Source: an uncultured Bacteroidota bacterium (GTDB taxonomy: Bacteria > Bacteroidota > Bacteroidia > Bacteroidales > UBA12481). From it: a stretch of DNA of 56,200 nucleotides. The notes beneath the pieces were generated by a model, which was not told the DNA's origin, made no database searches, and saw only the letters and a list, made by a program, of their open reading frames with translations. Each line of letters starts with the position of its first letter. Position 1 is the first letter of the stretch. Shown here piece after piece: positions 43,746 to 52,198 of the stretch. A program made the translations under genes and the position numbers. The DNA is taken from positions 1 to 56,200 of the forward strand of contig CAINOB010000092.1 of NCBI GenBank assembly GCA_903851365.1. The letters run 5' to 3'.

Positions 43746-45874
43746 AGTGAAGCGAGTTGAAATTCAATCGTTCCATCGGGGCTCCGGTAAGTTCCGGCTG
43801 CCGGTGTTTGGGTAATTATCCGTCCCGATCCTTTTACCCGAACTTTATATCCCATATTTTCCAGTACAGGCAGTACATCCTTGAGTCCCATGCCAATGAA
43901 GCTAGGCCACAACGAATCTTTTAGATTCACCGTCTGAGCCTGTAACTGGTCACCTTTGCGGATAACCTGAGCCCAGGTATCAGTCTGTTTTACACCGGTA
44001 TATGGAATATTTAATGTTTTCAGAAGGTTGCTGGCATCGGCCCAGTATCCGGGGGTAACCACAGGTATGCGTTCCAGGGAAGAATCTTTAGAGGCAGTGA
44101 GGCTTTTCTGCAGATCAAGGTTTGTAGCATAAACCTTATCTGAAATGGCCTTGAAGACTGTTCCCGAAACCACAGCGCCAAAATAGGAAGGACCTGTTGG
44201 CCGCGATACGACGACAATGCAGCTGTACTTAGGGTTATTGGCCGGAAAATATCCAACGAAAGAGGCACGGTAATCCTTATGGCCGCCATCGTTTTTATAC
44301 CCTTTGGCACCCTGGGAAATTACAGCAGTACCGGTTTTTCCGGCTATCTGATACAAATCGTTTTTAAGATTTTTTGCCGTTCCTTCCTGAACCACACCCT
44401 CGAGCATGCTTTTTACGATGGTGAGTGTTTCTTTTGAGCAGATAGAGGATTTCATAACCTCTGTCTTGAAGGGCTTAACGATCTGGCTATGTGATTTTAG
44501 ACATTTCACCAGCCTTGGCCTGACCATTGTACCATTATTAGCGATGGCATTATAGAAGGTAAGTATCTGAAGGGGTGTTACTTCCACTTCGTATCCGAAA
44601 GCCATCCAAGCGACAGTAGCAGCCGACCATGTTTTGCTGGCAGGGGTTTTAATGCGCGGATCCTGTCCCCCCTCGATCTCGAGATTGAGCGGTTTATTTA
44701 TGCCCATGGAGTATATCCGTTCCAGATAATGCTCCGGATTGGAGCCGTAAAATTTATCAATGATGATAGCCATTCCGATGTTAGACGATTCTTCCACTAC
44801 CTGCTGTACGCTAAGCAATCCGTGACCCCCAGTTTTCGCATCAGTAATCGGCTGATTATGTAGGGTATATTTGCCATTACCAGTCTGATACATGTCAGTT
44901 GGCTTCACATATCCATCCTCGAGAGCAGCCATTATGGAGGGCACTTTAAAGGTTGATCCCGGCTCGAGGCAATCATTGATCGCGTAGTTTTTTATCTCAT
45001 AATAGTTGCCATCGTCGGCCTTTCCGAGGTTTGCCATAGCAAGAATTTCACCCGTTGCCACCTCCATCAAAACTGCGCATCCATATTCGGCCTGGTAGTT
45101 TACCAGACAATCATTCAAGGCGCTTTCGGCAACATCCTGGTAATTAACGTCGAGGGTGGTTACGACATCGAGGCCATCCACGGGGTCCACTTCATTTTCG
45201 GTATTGAGTGGCATCCAGGTACCGCCACCAATTCTTTGTTCGAGACGCTGGCCATCGGTTCCTTTAAGGAAATAATCGAATGAACCCTCGATACCGACGA
45301 CTGTTTCACCCTCGCTGACGTAACCAATTGTTCTGCTAGCCAGGTTTTTGTATGGCATTTCGCGTTTACTCGCCTGGGTAAGGATCAGTCCTCCTTTATA
45401 TTGACCAAGGTTAAACAGCGGCATTGTTTTTACCATGCGGGCCTCATCGAACGAAGCATCCTTATGAAGCAATACATATTGTTTCCGGTCGCTGCGGGCC
45501 TTACGGATCATCTGGACATACTGCGAAGAAGTTTTATCAGGGAAAAGTCCGCTTAATGCTGATGCCAGGGCAGGCAGTGTTTTGTCGAACAGGCCCTGAT
45601 CCATGCCCGAGCTATTAGGGTCCATCGCCACATCGAATCGTGGAAGCGAGCTGGCGAGGGCGCTTTCGTCGCGGGCGAGGATATTACCGCGGCTTGAAGG
45701 TATCGGTCGGTGAGTTTCGCTGAATTCGGCAGCTTCGATCCGAAGTTGGTCACCACTTACCAGCTGGATATAAAGCACCTGCCCCAGGATAGCCAGTGCC
45801 ACCACGAAGGATCCCACATAAACGAGACCAAGACGGGCCAATATGGGTTTCTTTATTTCCAATTTACTCTTCAA
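43742..45874 (-). CDS. ftsI: Divisome transpeptidase FtsI/PBP with PASTA domain
   Basis: 710 residues. An N-terminal membrane helix (about 16-38), a dimerisation domain (SSRGNILARD), and the class B transpeptidase core with active-site Ser307 in PGSTFKVPS, the SSN motif (363-365) and KTG (513-515). One PASTA domain closes the chain at about 650-710 (FIGMGLKDVLPVLENMGYKV). The start codon is TTG at 45874. I see no ATG near it, and the overlap with ftsL is 11 bp. It cross-links septal peptidoglycan. Confidence 0.95.
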   Translation of the reverse strand: MKSKLEIKKPILARLGLVYVGSFVVALAILGQVLYIQLVSGDQLRIEAAEFSETHRPIPSSRGNILARDESALASSLPRFDVAMDPNSSGMDQGLFDKTLPALASALSGLFPDKTSSQYVQMIRKARSDRKQYVLLHKDASFDEARMVKTMPLFNLGQYKGGLILTQASKREMPYKNLASRTIGYVSEGETVVGIEGSFDYFLKGTDGQRLEQRIGGGTWMPLNTENEVDPVDGLDVVTTLDVNYQDVAESALNDCLVNYQAEYGCAVLMEVATGEILAMANLGKADDGNYYEIKNYAINDCLEPGSTFKVPSIMAALEDGYVKPTDMYQTGNGKYTLHNQPITDAKTGGHGLLSVQQVVEESSNIGMAIIIDKFYGSNPEHYLERIYSMGINKPLNLEIEGGQDPRIKTPASKTWSAATVAWMAFGYEVEVTPLQILTFYNAIANNGTMVRPRLVKCLKSHSQIVKPFKTEVMKSSICSKETLTIVKSMLEGVVQEGTAKNLKNDLYQIAGKTGTAVISQGAKGYKNDGGHKDYRASFVGYFPANNPKYSCIVVVSRPTGPSYFGAVVSGTVFKAISDKVYATNLDLQKSLTASKDSSLERIPVVTPGYWADASNLLKTLNIPYTGVKQTDTWAQVIRKGDQLQAQTVNLKDSLWPSFIGMGLKDVLPVLENMGYKVRVKGSGRIITQTPAAGTYRSPDGTIEFQLASL

Positions 45875-46253
45875 TTACAATTTTATAAGGTGGCGTTTTC
45901 GCTTCCTGCAATGGCAATCCCTGTTGAATAATCATGTGGGTGACTTCCGACTGCCGGCTGATTTCCTGCAGTTCGAACGCAGTTGAAACCGATTCGGAGC
46001 GCATTTCGCGAACCCGCTTTTCCAGTGTCATGATCTGCCGCATGATATTTTCGCCCCGATATTGATTGAAAATGTATAAAAGGATGGCGGTGGTAATAAA
46101 CAGCAGAAACGGGATCTGCCTGGTAACCACTTCCTTCGACAAAACATTGCCTCCCAGGAGATCCTTCACGGAGAACTTCGAAGATTCCTTGATCTCCTGC
46201 CGTACCGGGATAAACTCCTGATTTGTTTTAGTCTTTTTATTCCTTTTAAACAT
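45864..46253 (-). CDS. ftsL: FtsL-like divisome membrane protein
   Basis: About 129 residues from ATG 46253 (MFKRNKKTKTNQEF). An upstream in-frame start at 46280 would reach deep into rsmH and is less likely. A basic cytoplasmic part, one helix (IPFLLFITTAILLYIFNQY), then an extended coiled-coil region (IMTLEKRVREMRSESVSTAF) fit the small FtsL/DivIC type. The position between rsmH and ftsI is the FtsL position. It overlaps rsmH by 8 bp and ftsI by 11 bp. Confidence 0.85.
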   Translation of the reverse strand: MFKRNKKTKTNQEFIPVRQEIKESSKFSVKDLLGGNVLSKEVVTRQIPFLLFITTAILLYIFNQYRGENIMRQIMTLEKRVREMRSESVSTAFELQEISRQSEVTHMIIQQGLPLQEAKTPPYKIVIEE

Positions 46254-47169
46254 TGGCCTGATATTCTGTTCTTTCAGCAATTCTCAGCCTGGCGCTTCGG
46301 GCCCTGCTGTTTCTTTCGTTTTCCTCGTCGCTGGGGACGATCACCTTACGGTTAACCGGCTTGAAAGGGGTTAGGGTTTGACCGAAAAGATCGGTATGGA
46401 TGGTTCCCTCGGCATTTCCACCTTTCATGAAATTTTTTACCAGACGGTCCTCGAGCGAATGGTAGCTGATCACCACTAAGCGTCCGCCGGGATTCAGAAA
46501 ACCAGCAATCTGACTAAGCATTTCCTGCAAACTCTCGATTTCGTGATTAACAGCGATTCGCAGGGCCTGAAATACCTGAGCCAGCATTTTATTCTCCTTA
46601 TTCGACGGGAAAAGGGGGCGCAGGCAATCGGCCAGTGAAAATGTTGATTCGAGGGGGCTTATCTGGCGAAATTCAACAATGCGACGGGCTATCCGGTGTG
46701 CGTTTTCCACTTCACCGTATTCCCGGAAAATTCTTTTCAGTTCCTGCTCGTCTGATTCCCCAAGTATATCAGCTGCTGATTTCTTAAGGCCGGGGCTCAT
46801 TCGCATATCCAGGCTGGCATTTGAGCGGAAGGAGAATCCTCTTTCAGGATTATCCAGATGTTCCGACGAAACGCCAAGGTCGGCAAGTATGCCATCAACC
46901 TTTTCGTAACCCAAATAATTCAGGTAGTTACCGAAATAGCGAAAATTATGCTGGACGAATTCGAAGCGGCTGTCGTCGATCAGGCGTTCATTAACTGCGG
47001 GGTCCTGATCAAAAGCGATCAGTTTGCCTTTCCGGATTTGTTTAAGGATTTCGCGTGAGTGGCCGCCACCTCCGTAGGTAAGATCGACGTAGATGCCATC
47101 AGGTTTGACAGCCAGTCCTGATACGCTCTCTGAAAGTAGTACAGGTATGTGGTATTCTATTGCAACCAT
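46246..47169 (-). CDS. rsmH: 16S rRNA (cytosine1402-N4)-methyltransferase RsmH
   Basis: 307 residues, the former MraW. It methylates C1402 in the 16S rRNA. The SAM motif YVDLTYGGGGHSREIL and the later ILADLGVSSEHLDNPERGFS, AQVFQALRIAVNHEIESL and VISYHSLEDRLVKNF are present. The start shares one base with the mraZ stop, and the end overlaps ftsL by 8 bp. Confidence 0.97.
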   Translation of the reverse strand: MVAIEYHIPVLLSESVSGLAVKPDGIYVDLTYGGGGHSREILKQIRKGKLIAFDQDPAVNERLIDDSRFEFVQHNFRYFGNYLNYLGYEKVDGILADLGVSSEHLDNPERGFSFRSNASLDMRMSPGLKKSAADILGESDEQELKRIFREYGEVENAHRIARRIVEFRQISPLESTFSLADCLRPLFPSNKENKMLAQVFQALRIAVNHEIESLQEMLSQIAGFLNPGGRLVVISYHSLEDRLVKNFMKGGNAEGTIHTDLFGQTLTPFKPVNRKVIVPSDEENERNSRARSARLRIAERTEYQANV

Positions 47170-47648
47170 CAGTCTTCATCATCCCACTTAAAATCACCCA
47201 TAACTTCAGCAGAAAGGGACTTACGGTCTTCGCTGCTCATCTCCGTTCCGAGGTACAAGGTTTTAGCCATAAGTTCAACGCGGTCGCCCTGACCGGCGAG
47301 AACTACATCGCCACCTTCACCGGGAGTAAGCTGCAGTACATCCAGGAACCTGCGTGGCAACAAAATGCGTCCCGACGAATCAAATTCAAGCTCGACTACG
47401 TCCCTGAAAAAGTCGCGTCTGAAGAGATCATGTTTCGCATTGTAAGGATTAAGTTGTTTTAATGTCCTCTTTACCAACTGGTTCCAAACATTCTCGGGAT
47501 AAAGCACGAGGCTTTTTTCAAAGGCGCTCAGTTTTCCGACAAAGACTTCACCTGCTTCCTGCGGCGTCTGCTTTTTCAGCTTTGCCGGGAACAGGATCCT
47601 TCCTTTCGAATCCACCTTGCAATAATGATCACCCTTGAACCGAGACAT
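47169..47648 (-). CDS. mraZ: Transcriptional regulator MraZ
   Basis: 159 residues from ATG 47648 (MSRFKGDHYCKVDSKGRI). An in-frame start at 47699 would overlap the operator and is rejected. Two SpoVT/AbrB-like halves each contain the D-S-x-GRI-x-P pattern: VDSKGRILFPAKL and FDSSGRILLPRRFL. MraZ binds DNA as a ring and controls the division cluster from its own promoter. Two boxes at 47685-47698 fit this. It is the first gene of the string. Confidence 0.95.
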   Translation of the reverse strand: MSRFKGDHYCKVDSKGRILFPAKLKKQTPQEAGEVFVGKLSAFEKSLVLYPENVWNQLVKRTLKQLNPYNAKHDLFRRDFFRDVVELEFDSSGRILLPRRFLDVLQLTPGEGGDVVLAGQGDRVELMAKTLYLGTEMSSEDRKSLSAEVMGDFKWDDED

Positions 47649-47684
47649 CTTGATTATGATTTTGCGTAAAAATAAACACATCTT

Positions 47685-47698
47685 CCCACTTCCCCCCA
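47685..47698 (-). promoter_or_regulatory. MraZ boxes in the mraZ promoter
   Basis: Minus-strand TGGGGGGAAGTGGGAAG contains two TGGGN repeats ten bases apart, as in known MraZ operators. They lie between a -33-like TTG and a -7-like TATTTTTA that follows, so MraZ would block polymerase at its own promoter. A degenerate third repeat TGTTT follows in phase. Confidence 0.75.
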
Positions 47699-47798
47699 AT
47701 TTTCGACACCGATTTTTATCTCATGTTGATAACTTTTTGGGATAGCACACCTTTAAGGTTTATTCGTACCTTTATATCAGATAAAGAATTGATTGATT

Positions 47799-48641
47799 AT
47801 GACTGAAGAATCCAGCCGTAACCAGCTCCAACTCATTGATGTGGAGAAGGTTTTTGCCTCAAAGGATGCCAACCTTCTTAAGCGGATACCAAATTTTATT
47901 ATTCGTTATCTAAAGAGGATAGTCCATCAGGATGAGATCAATGAATTTCTTAAGGAGACCGAAGGGATTGATGGAATTGAATTTGTCCGGCGGAGTATTA
48001 AATGGATCGATATTAAGGTTGATGTTATTGGTGTTGAGAATGTTCCAAAAGATTCACGATTAATTTTCGCATCCAATCACCCGCTCGGAGGAATCGATGG
48101 AATGTGCTTAATCCAGACCATACACGACCATATTCAGCCCAATCCCAAAAGTTTATCCAATGATTTGCTCATGAACGTAAGACCATTGCGGAGCTTCATG
48201 ATCGGAGTAAATAAGCATGGTGGCAACTCAAAAGACAGTGTCACAGAGATGCAGCGGGTATTTGAAGGTAATGATCCGGTAGTTTTTTTTGCATCCGGAC
48301 TGGTGAGTCGCCGTACCTGGTTTAAAATTGAGGATGTTGCATGGAAAAGCACCTTTGTCAAGAAGTCCTTTTTACATGAGCGTGATGTAATTCCGGTGTT
48401 TATCAGCGGAAGGGTTTCGGGATTTTTTTACCGGCTGGCCAACCTCAGGAAGTTCCTGGGAATCAAGGCTAACATAGAAATGATATATCTTCCTAATGAG
48501 ATGTTTAAACAAAGAGGGATGCATATTGTAATAAAATTTGGAAAGCCTATTCCGTGGCGATCGTTTAATTCCAGCCGCAGCGCAGATGAATGGGCCGCGG
48601 ACGTAAAAAAACAGGTTTATGAGATGGGCCGTACCCTTTGA
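47799..48641 (+). CDS. PlsC-family acyltransferase, GlsA-like
   Basis: 280 residues from ATG 47799; a TTG two codons before is less likely. The acyltransferase block is FASNHPLGGIDG (His94, Asp100), with five residues between His and Asp rather than the usual four; the related SNHPFGG form is frequent in this subgroup. Further blocks are VRPLRSFMIGVNKHGGN and VVFFASGLVSRR. Directly followed by a GNAT/hemolysin-type gene, it resembles GlsA of the Bacteroides glycine-lipid pair, which adds the second acyl chain by O-acylation. The pair order also matches the two halves of the fused OlsF-type enzyme. Confidence 0.7.
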   Translation: MTEESSRNQLQLIDVEKVFASKDANLLKRIPNFIIRYLKRIVHQDEINEFLKETEGIDGIEFVRRSIKWIDIKVDVIGVENVPKDSRLIFASNHPLGGIDGMCLIQTIHDHIQPNPKSLSNDLLMNVRPLRSFMIGVNKHGGNSKDSVTEMQRVFEGNDPVVFFASGLVSRRTWFKIEDVAWKSTFVKKSFLHERDVIPVFISGRVSGFFYRLANLRKFLGIKANIEMIYLPNEMFKQRGMHIVIKFGKPIPWRSFNSSRSADEWAADVKKQVYEMGRTL

Positions 48642-48673
48642 ATAACTAATTTTAACCTCAGAAGAACTACCCA

Positions 48674-49756
48674 ATGAAACCCATCGCAGCCCGCGTTAGC
48701 AGGCATAAGCTTCTGAGTGAACTGACTCCTGAGAGATATCTTTGCGAGACGAATTATTCCCACAATCTCATTTACAGCTTTACCGGTGCCGAATGTCCGA
48801 ACCTGATGCAGGAAATCGGGCGCCTGCGAGAGATATCATTCCGGGAAGCCGGTGGAGGAACGGGTGAATCCGTGGATATTGACAAGTACGATTTATCGGA
48901 AAACCCTTATCATCAATTGATTGTGTGGGACCCAAAGGAGGTTGAGATTCTGGGAGGGTACCGATATATCAATTGTGCTTCGCTCAATTTCGAGGAGAAT
49001 GCCGTAGAAAATCTCGCTACATCGCACCTATTTAATTTTTCGCCAAAGTTCATCAAGGAGTACATGCCCTATACCATTGAGCTTGGACGATCATTTGTTC
49101 AACCATTATATCAATCTACGAGGTTGATACGCAAAGGCATGTATGCCCTCGACAATTTATGGGACGGCTTAGGGGCATTAATCCTGCAATACCATGAGGC
49201 CAAGTACTATTTTGGCAAGGTCACCATGTATACGGATTATAACCCGCATGGCAGAAATCTCATACTCAGTTTTCTGGAAAAATATTTCCCTGACCCGGAG
49301 AATCTTGTTACCCCTGTTAACCGGCTGATCAATAAAGAGGACCTCGCAGAAGTTGCCAAGATCTTCAATAGCGGGAATTACACCGACGATTATAAGATCC
49401 TCTCGAAAGAGATACGATCGCTGGGTCTGCGTGTTCCGCCGCTGATCAATTCTTACATGAACCTCACCCCAACGATGAAAACGTTTGGAACGGCCATCAA
49501 TGATGAATTCGGTATGGTTGAGGAAACGGGGATCCTGATCACGATCAGCGATATCTATGAAGAGAAGGCTCAGCGGCACTTCATTGCCTATATACGTGAT
49601 ATGCTGCGCCTTAAGCCGTATACATTACGTCACATCCGCATTCGTTACCCGCAGCTTTTCAGGGAAGGCCTCCGTCAGGCACGGAAACGCAAAGAAGAGA
49701 ATGGTGAGGTTAGCCCAAGACGTAGGAGACGACGGTCGACGCCTAATTTAGGCTAA
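48674..49756 (+). CDS. N-acyltransferase of the hemolysin/OlsB family, GlsB-like
   Basis: 360 residues. The GNAT-like core contains LREISFREAGGGTGESVDID, then NPYHQLIVWDPKEVEILGGY, YTIELGRSFVQPLYQ and GKVTMYTDYNPHGRNL, characteristic of the OlsB-type hemolysin-family enzymes. In Bacteroides the similar GlsB makes the mono-acylated glycine precursor of glycine lipids. It starts 32 bp after the GlsA-like gene, so both form an operon. A highly basic C-terminus (RKRKEENGEVSPRRRRRRST) could bind membrane phosphate. Its stop codon overlaps that of the convergent PurF-like gene. Confidence 0.75.
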   Translation: MKPIAARVSRHKLLSELTPERYLCETNYSHNLIYSFTGAECPNLMQEIGRLREISFREAGGGTGESVDIDKYDLSENPYHQLIVWDPKEVEILGGYRYINCASLNFEENAVENLATSHLFNFSPKFIKEYMPYTIELGRSFVQPLYQSTRLIRKGMYALDNLWDGLGALILQYHEAKYYFGKVTMYTDYNPHGRNLILSFLEKYFPDPENLVTPVNRLINKEDLAEVAKIFNSGNYTDDYKILSKEIRSLGLRVPPLINSYMNLTPTMKTFGTAINDEFGMVEETGILITISDIYEEKAQRHFIAYIRDMLRLKPYTLRHIRIRYPQLFREGLRQARKRKEENGEVSPRRRRRRSTPNLG

Positions 49757-51645
49757 TAGCTCCGTTGGTTTTTCCCCTCGTAGTAATTAATAAATGACTG
49801 ATTGGCAACCTTATTCCCGCCGGGAGTAGGATAGTTTCCGGTAAAATACCAGTCGCCCAGGTCGTTCGGACAAGCCAGGTGCAGATTTTCGACTGTTTGG
49901 TAAATGATCCGGATTTCAGCATTTATTTTATCGGTATGCATCATTGCAGCGATGCGTGCAGAAATTTCCTCGAAGGTGAAGGGAGCGTAAATCTCTTTAA
50001 CGTGATTTTCGATTTCCTCTTTTGGTTTCATCTGGGCTGATTTGCACCTGCGGTATACCTGATGAACAATCTCCCATAATCCGCGCTCATTGAGCAATTC
50101 AATGGCTGCTTTAAAGGCAATGAAATCTCCGAGTTTGGCCATATCGATACCATAACAGTCGGGGTAACGGATCTGTGGCGATGAGGACACCACCAGAATG
50201 CGTTTTGGACCCAGCCGGTCGAGGATCCTGACAATACTTTTCTTAAGTGTGGTGCCTCTGACGATCGAATCATCGATTACCACCAGGTTGTCGATACCCC
50301 GTTTAACCGTACCGTAAGTAATATCATAGACGTGTGTTACGAGGTCGTCACGGTCCTGATCCTGGGTAATGAATGTGCGTAATTTGGCATCCTTGATAGC
50401 AATTTTCTCCACTCTCGGGCGCAAGCTGAGCAGGTGGTCAAGCTCCTCCGGGGTAACGCCGGCAAGAATTTTTTCTTTGGTGATCTGTGCAACATGGTTT
50501 TGAAGCCCTTCCACCATTCCATAGAAGGCAGATTCCGCGGTATTGGGGATATAGGAAAAAACAGAATTTTCCAGGTCATGGTCTACCTGATTCAAAATCT
50601 CAGGCACCAGCAGGCGGCCAAGCATTTTTCGCTCGCGGTAGATAGTTTCATCCGATCCACGCGAGAAATAGATCCTCTCGAAAGAGCAGGATTTTCTTTC
50701 CTGGGGCACTCTTACCTCCACATCGCTCACCTGACCGTTACGTTTGGCTATGATGGCATGTCCCGGGCTGACTTCATTTATCAGTTCCGAAGCAACATTA
50801 AAAACAGTTTGAATCACAGGACGTTCCGAAGCAGCCACAAGAACTTCATCATCACAATACCAGAAGGCAGGTCGGATACCCCAGGGATCGCGCATGATAA
50901 AAGAATCACCCTGGCCGGTCATCCCGGTAATGACGTAACCCCCATCCCACTTTTTGCTTGCCCGGATAAGAATTTTTGAAAGTTCCAGATTATCAGCGAT
51001 AAGTGGAGTAATCTGGGATTTTTCGTAACCATCGGCTTTAAATTTCCGGTACAGGCTTTCCACTTCAACATCAAGGAAATGCCCCACCCTCTCGAGAATA
51101 GTAACCGTATCTGAATAATTTACAGGATGTTGTCCGATTCTAAGCAGCGATTCATATAATTCATCGACATTCGTCAGATTGAAATTCCCGGCGAGCACCA
51201 GGCTGCGCGATTTCCAGTTATTGGCACGCATCACGGGGTGAACAGTTTCCAGACTATTCCGACCGAAAGTTCCGTAACGCAGGTGTCCGATAAATACTTC
51301 GCCTGTATAAGGAACGTGATCATAAGCAAAAGCAGGGTCCATCTCTTTCCCTGGAAATTCAGCCAACACTTTTGAGATATTTTCGAAGATGGTTTCAAAG
51401 ACCTGCCTGATCGGTTCGCGATCGTTCGACCGTTGACGGTAGATATATGGATTTCCCGGTCCGAGGTTAAGCTTGAGATTTGCCACCCCGGCGCCATCCT
51501 GGCCCCGGTTGTGTTGTTTCTCAAGCAGGAGGTACAGCTTATTCAGACCGTACTTCCAGGTACCATACTTTTCCTGATAAAAGGATATGGGTTTAAGTAG
51601 CCTGATATAGGCTATCCCGCATTCATGTTTAATTGGTTCACTCAT
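49753..51645 (-). CDS. Long-form PurF-like amidophosphoribosyltransferase
   Basis: 630 residues, longer than the usual PurF of about 470-500. The N-terminal class II amidotransferase has Cys9 in KHECGIAYIRLLKPISFY and QHNRGQDGAGVANL. The C-terminal phosphoribosyltransferase fold contains the PRPP loop VVIDDSIVRGTTLKKSIVRI. It lies outside any purine gene group. The family is a second PurF-like protein common in Bacteroidota, so the exact substrate is less certain than the fold. The SPOR gene ends 3 bp before its ATG, and its stop overlaps the GlsB-like stop on the other strand. Confidence 0.85.
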   Translation of the reverse strand: MSEPIKHECGIAYIRLLKPISFYQEKYGTWKYGLNKLYLLLEKQHNRGQDGAGVANLKLNLGPGNPYIYRQRSNDREPIRQVFETIFENISKVLAEFPGKEMDPAFAYDHVPYTGEVFIGHLRYGTFGRNSLETVHPVMRANNWKSRSLVLAGNFNLTNVDELYESLLRIGQHPVNYSDTVTILERVGHFLDVEVESLYRKFKADGYEKSQITPLIADNLELSKILIRASKKWDGGYVITGMTGQGDSFIMRDPWGIRPAFWYCDDEVLVAASERPVIQTVFNVASELINEVSPGHAIIAKRNGQVSDVEVRVPQERKSCSFERIYFSRGSDETIYRERKMLGRLLVPEILNQVDHDLENSVFSYIPNTAESAFYGMVEGLQNHVAQITKEKILAGVTPEELDHLLSLRPRVEKIAIKDAKLRTFITQDQDRDDLVTHVYDITYGTVKRGIDNLVVIDDSIVRGTTLKKSIVRILDRLGPKRILVVSSSPQIRYPDCYGIDMAKLGDFIAFKAAIELLNERGLWEIVHQVYRRCKSAQMKPKEEIENHVKEIYAPFTFEEISARIAAMMHTDKINAEIRIIYQTVENLHLACPNDLGDWYFTGNYPTPGGNKVANQSFINYYEGKNQRSY

Positions 51646-51648
51646 TGA

Positions 51649-52113
51649 TCAATCCAGTGTAATTCGCGCCGGTGTCAGATATGCCTGAGGAAATTTTATG
51701 CTCACTTTTTGTTTAATACGGAAAGCGTCTTCTTTTGTTTTGAAAGCGCCTATCAAAGTTGAAAAGTCGGGTTCGTTATATTCAATGAAAACCTTCAGTC
51801 CAAGTTGACTGAATGACTCCTCGAAATCAGCTTTAACCTGATTAGCGCGCGACATTTCGCGCCCCTTGTAAATCAGTATTCTCCAACCAGGTACGCTGCT
51901 ATTTTTATTAAATTCAATATGTTTTCTCAGAATTCCGTACAGGCGGGGATCCTGAATCACTTTAACTTTTCCGGCCAGGGTCCCTGATTCAAGCTTATTG
52001 ATAATAAGATTTGCCGAATCGGCGGCTGTGAGCGCGGATTTAACTTCCTGGGCAAAGAGGGAAATCGGCAAGATCAAGATAATCAGTAATATGAACCCCG
52101 ATTTTTTCATCAT
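51649..52113 (-). CDS. Exported SPOR-domain protein
   Basis: 154 residues with a signal peptide ending SLFAQ. The C-terminal 75 residues follow the SPOR pattern: GWRILIYKGREMSRANQVKA, LGLKVFIEYNEPDFSTLIGA, then EDAFRIKQKVSIKFPQAYLT. SPOR domains bind denuded glycan at the septum. It leads a two-gene unit with the PurF-like enzyme. Confidence 0.8.
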   Translation of the reverse strand: MMKKSGFILLIILILPISLFAQEVKSALTAADSANLIINKLESGTLAGKVKVIQDPRLYGILRKHIEFNKNSSVPGWRILIYKGREMSRANQVKADFEESFSQLGLKVFIEYNEPDFSTLIGAFKTKEDAFRIKQKVSIKFPQAYLTPARITLD

Positions 52114-52145
52114 TTCCTGAATTTACTGATCGAATTTAGACGCCG

Positions 52146-52153
52146 CAAATGTA
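52146..52153 (-). promoter_or_regulatory. -7 element for the SPOR-purF unit
   Basis: Minus-strand TACATTTG, a full match to TAnnTTTG, 33 bp upstream of the ATG at 52113. The -33 box is weak. Confidence 0.5.
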
Positions 52154-52166
52154 CTAATTTATCCTA

Positions 52167-52174
52167 TATCTTTG
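52167..52174 (+). promoter_or_regulatory. -7 element for miaB
   Basis: TATCTTTG, a full match to TAnnTTTG, ends 25 bases before the miaB ATG at 52199. It and the minus-strand element at 52146-52153 are arranged back to back, so the two promoters overlap. Confidence 0.55.
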
Positions 52175-52198
52175 CAGCCAATCAAAACGCTGACTCTC

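Noticed and set aside
47648-47699. The longer MraZ start at 47699.
   Set aside because: It would put the MraZ boxes and promoter inside the gene; the ATG at 47648 begins with the family's usual residues.
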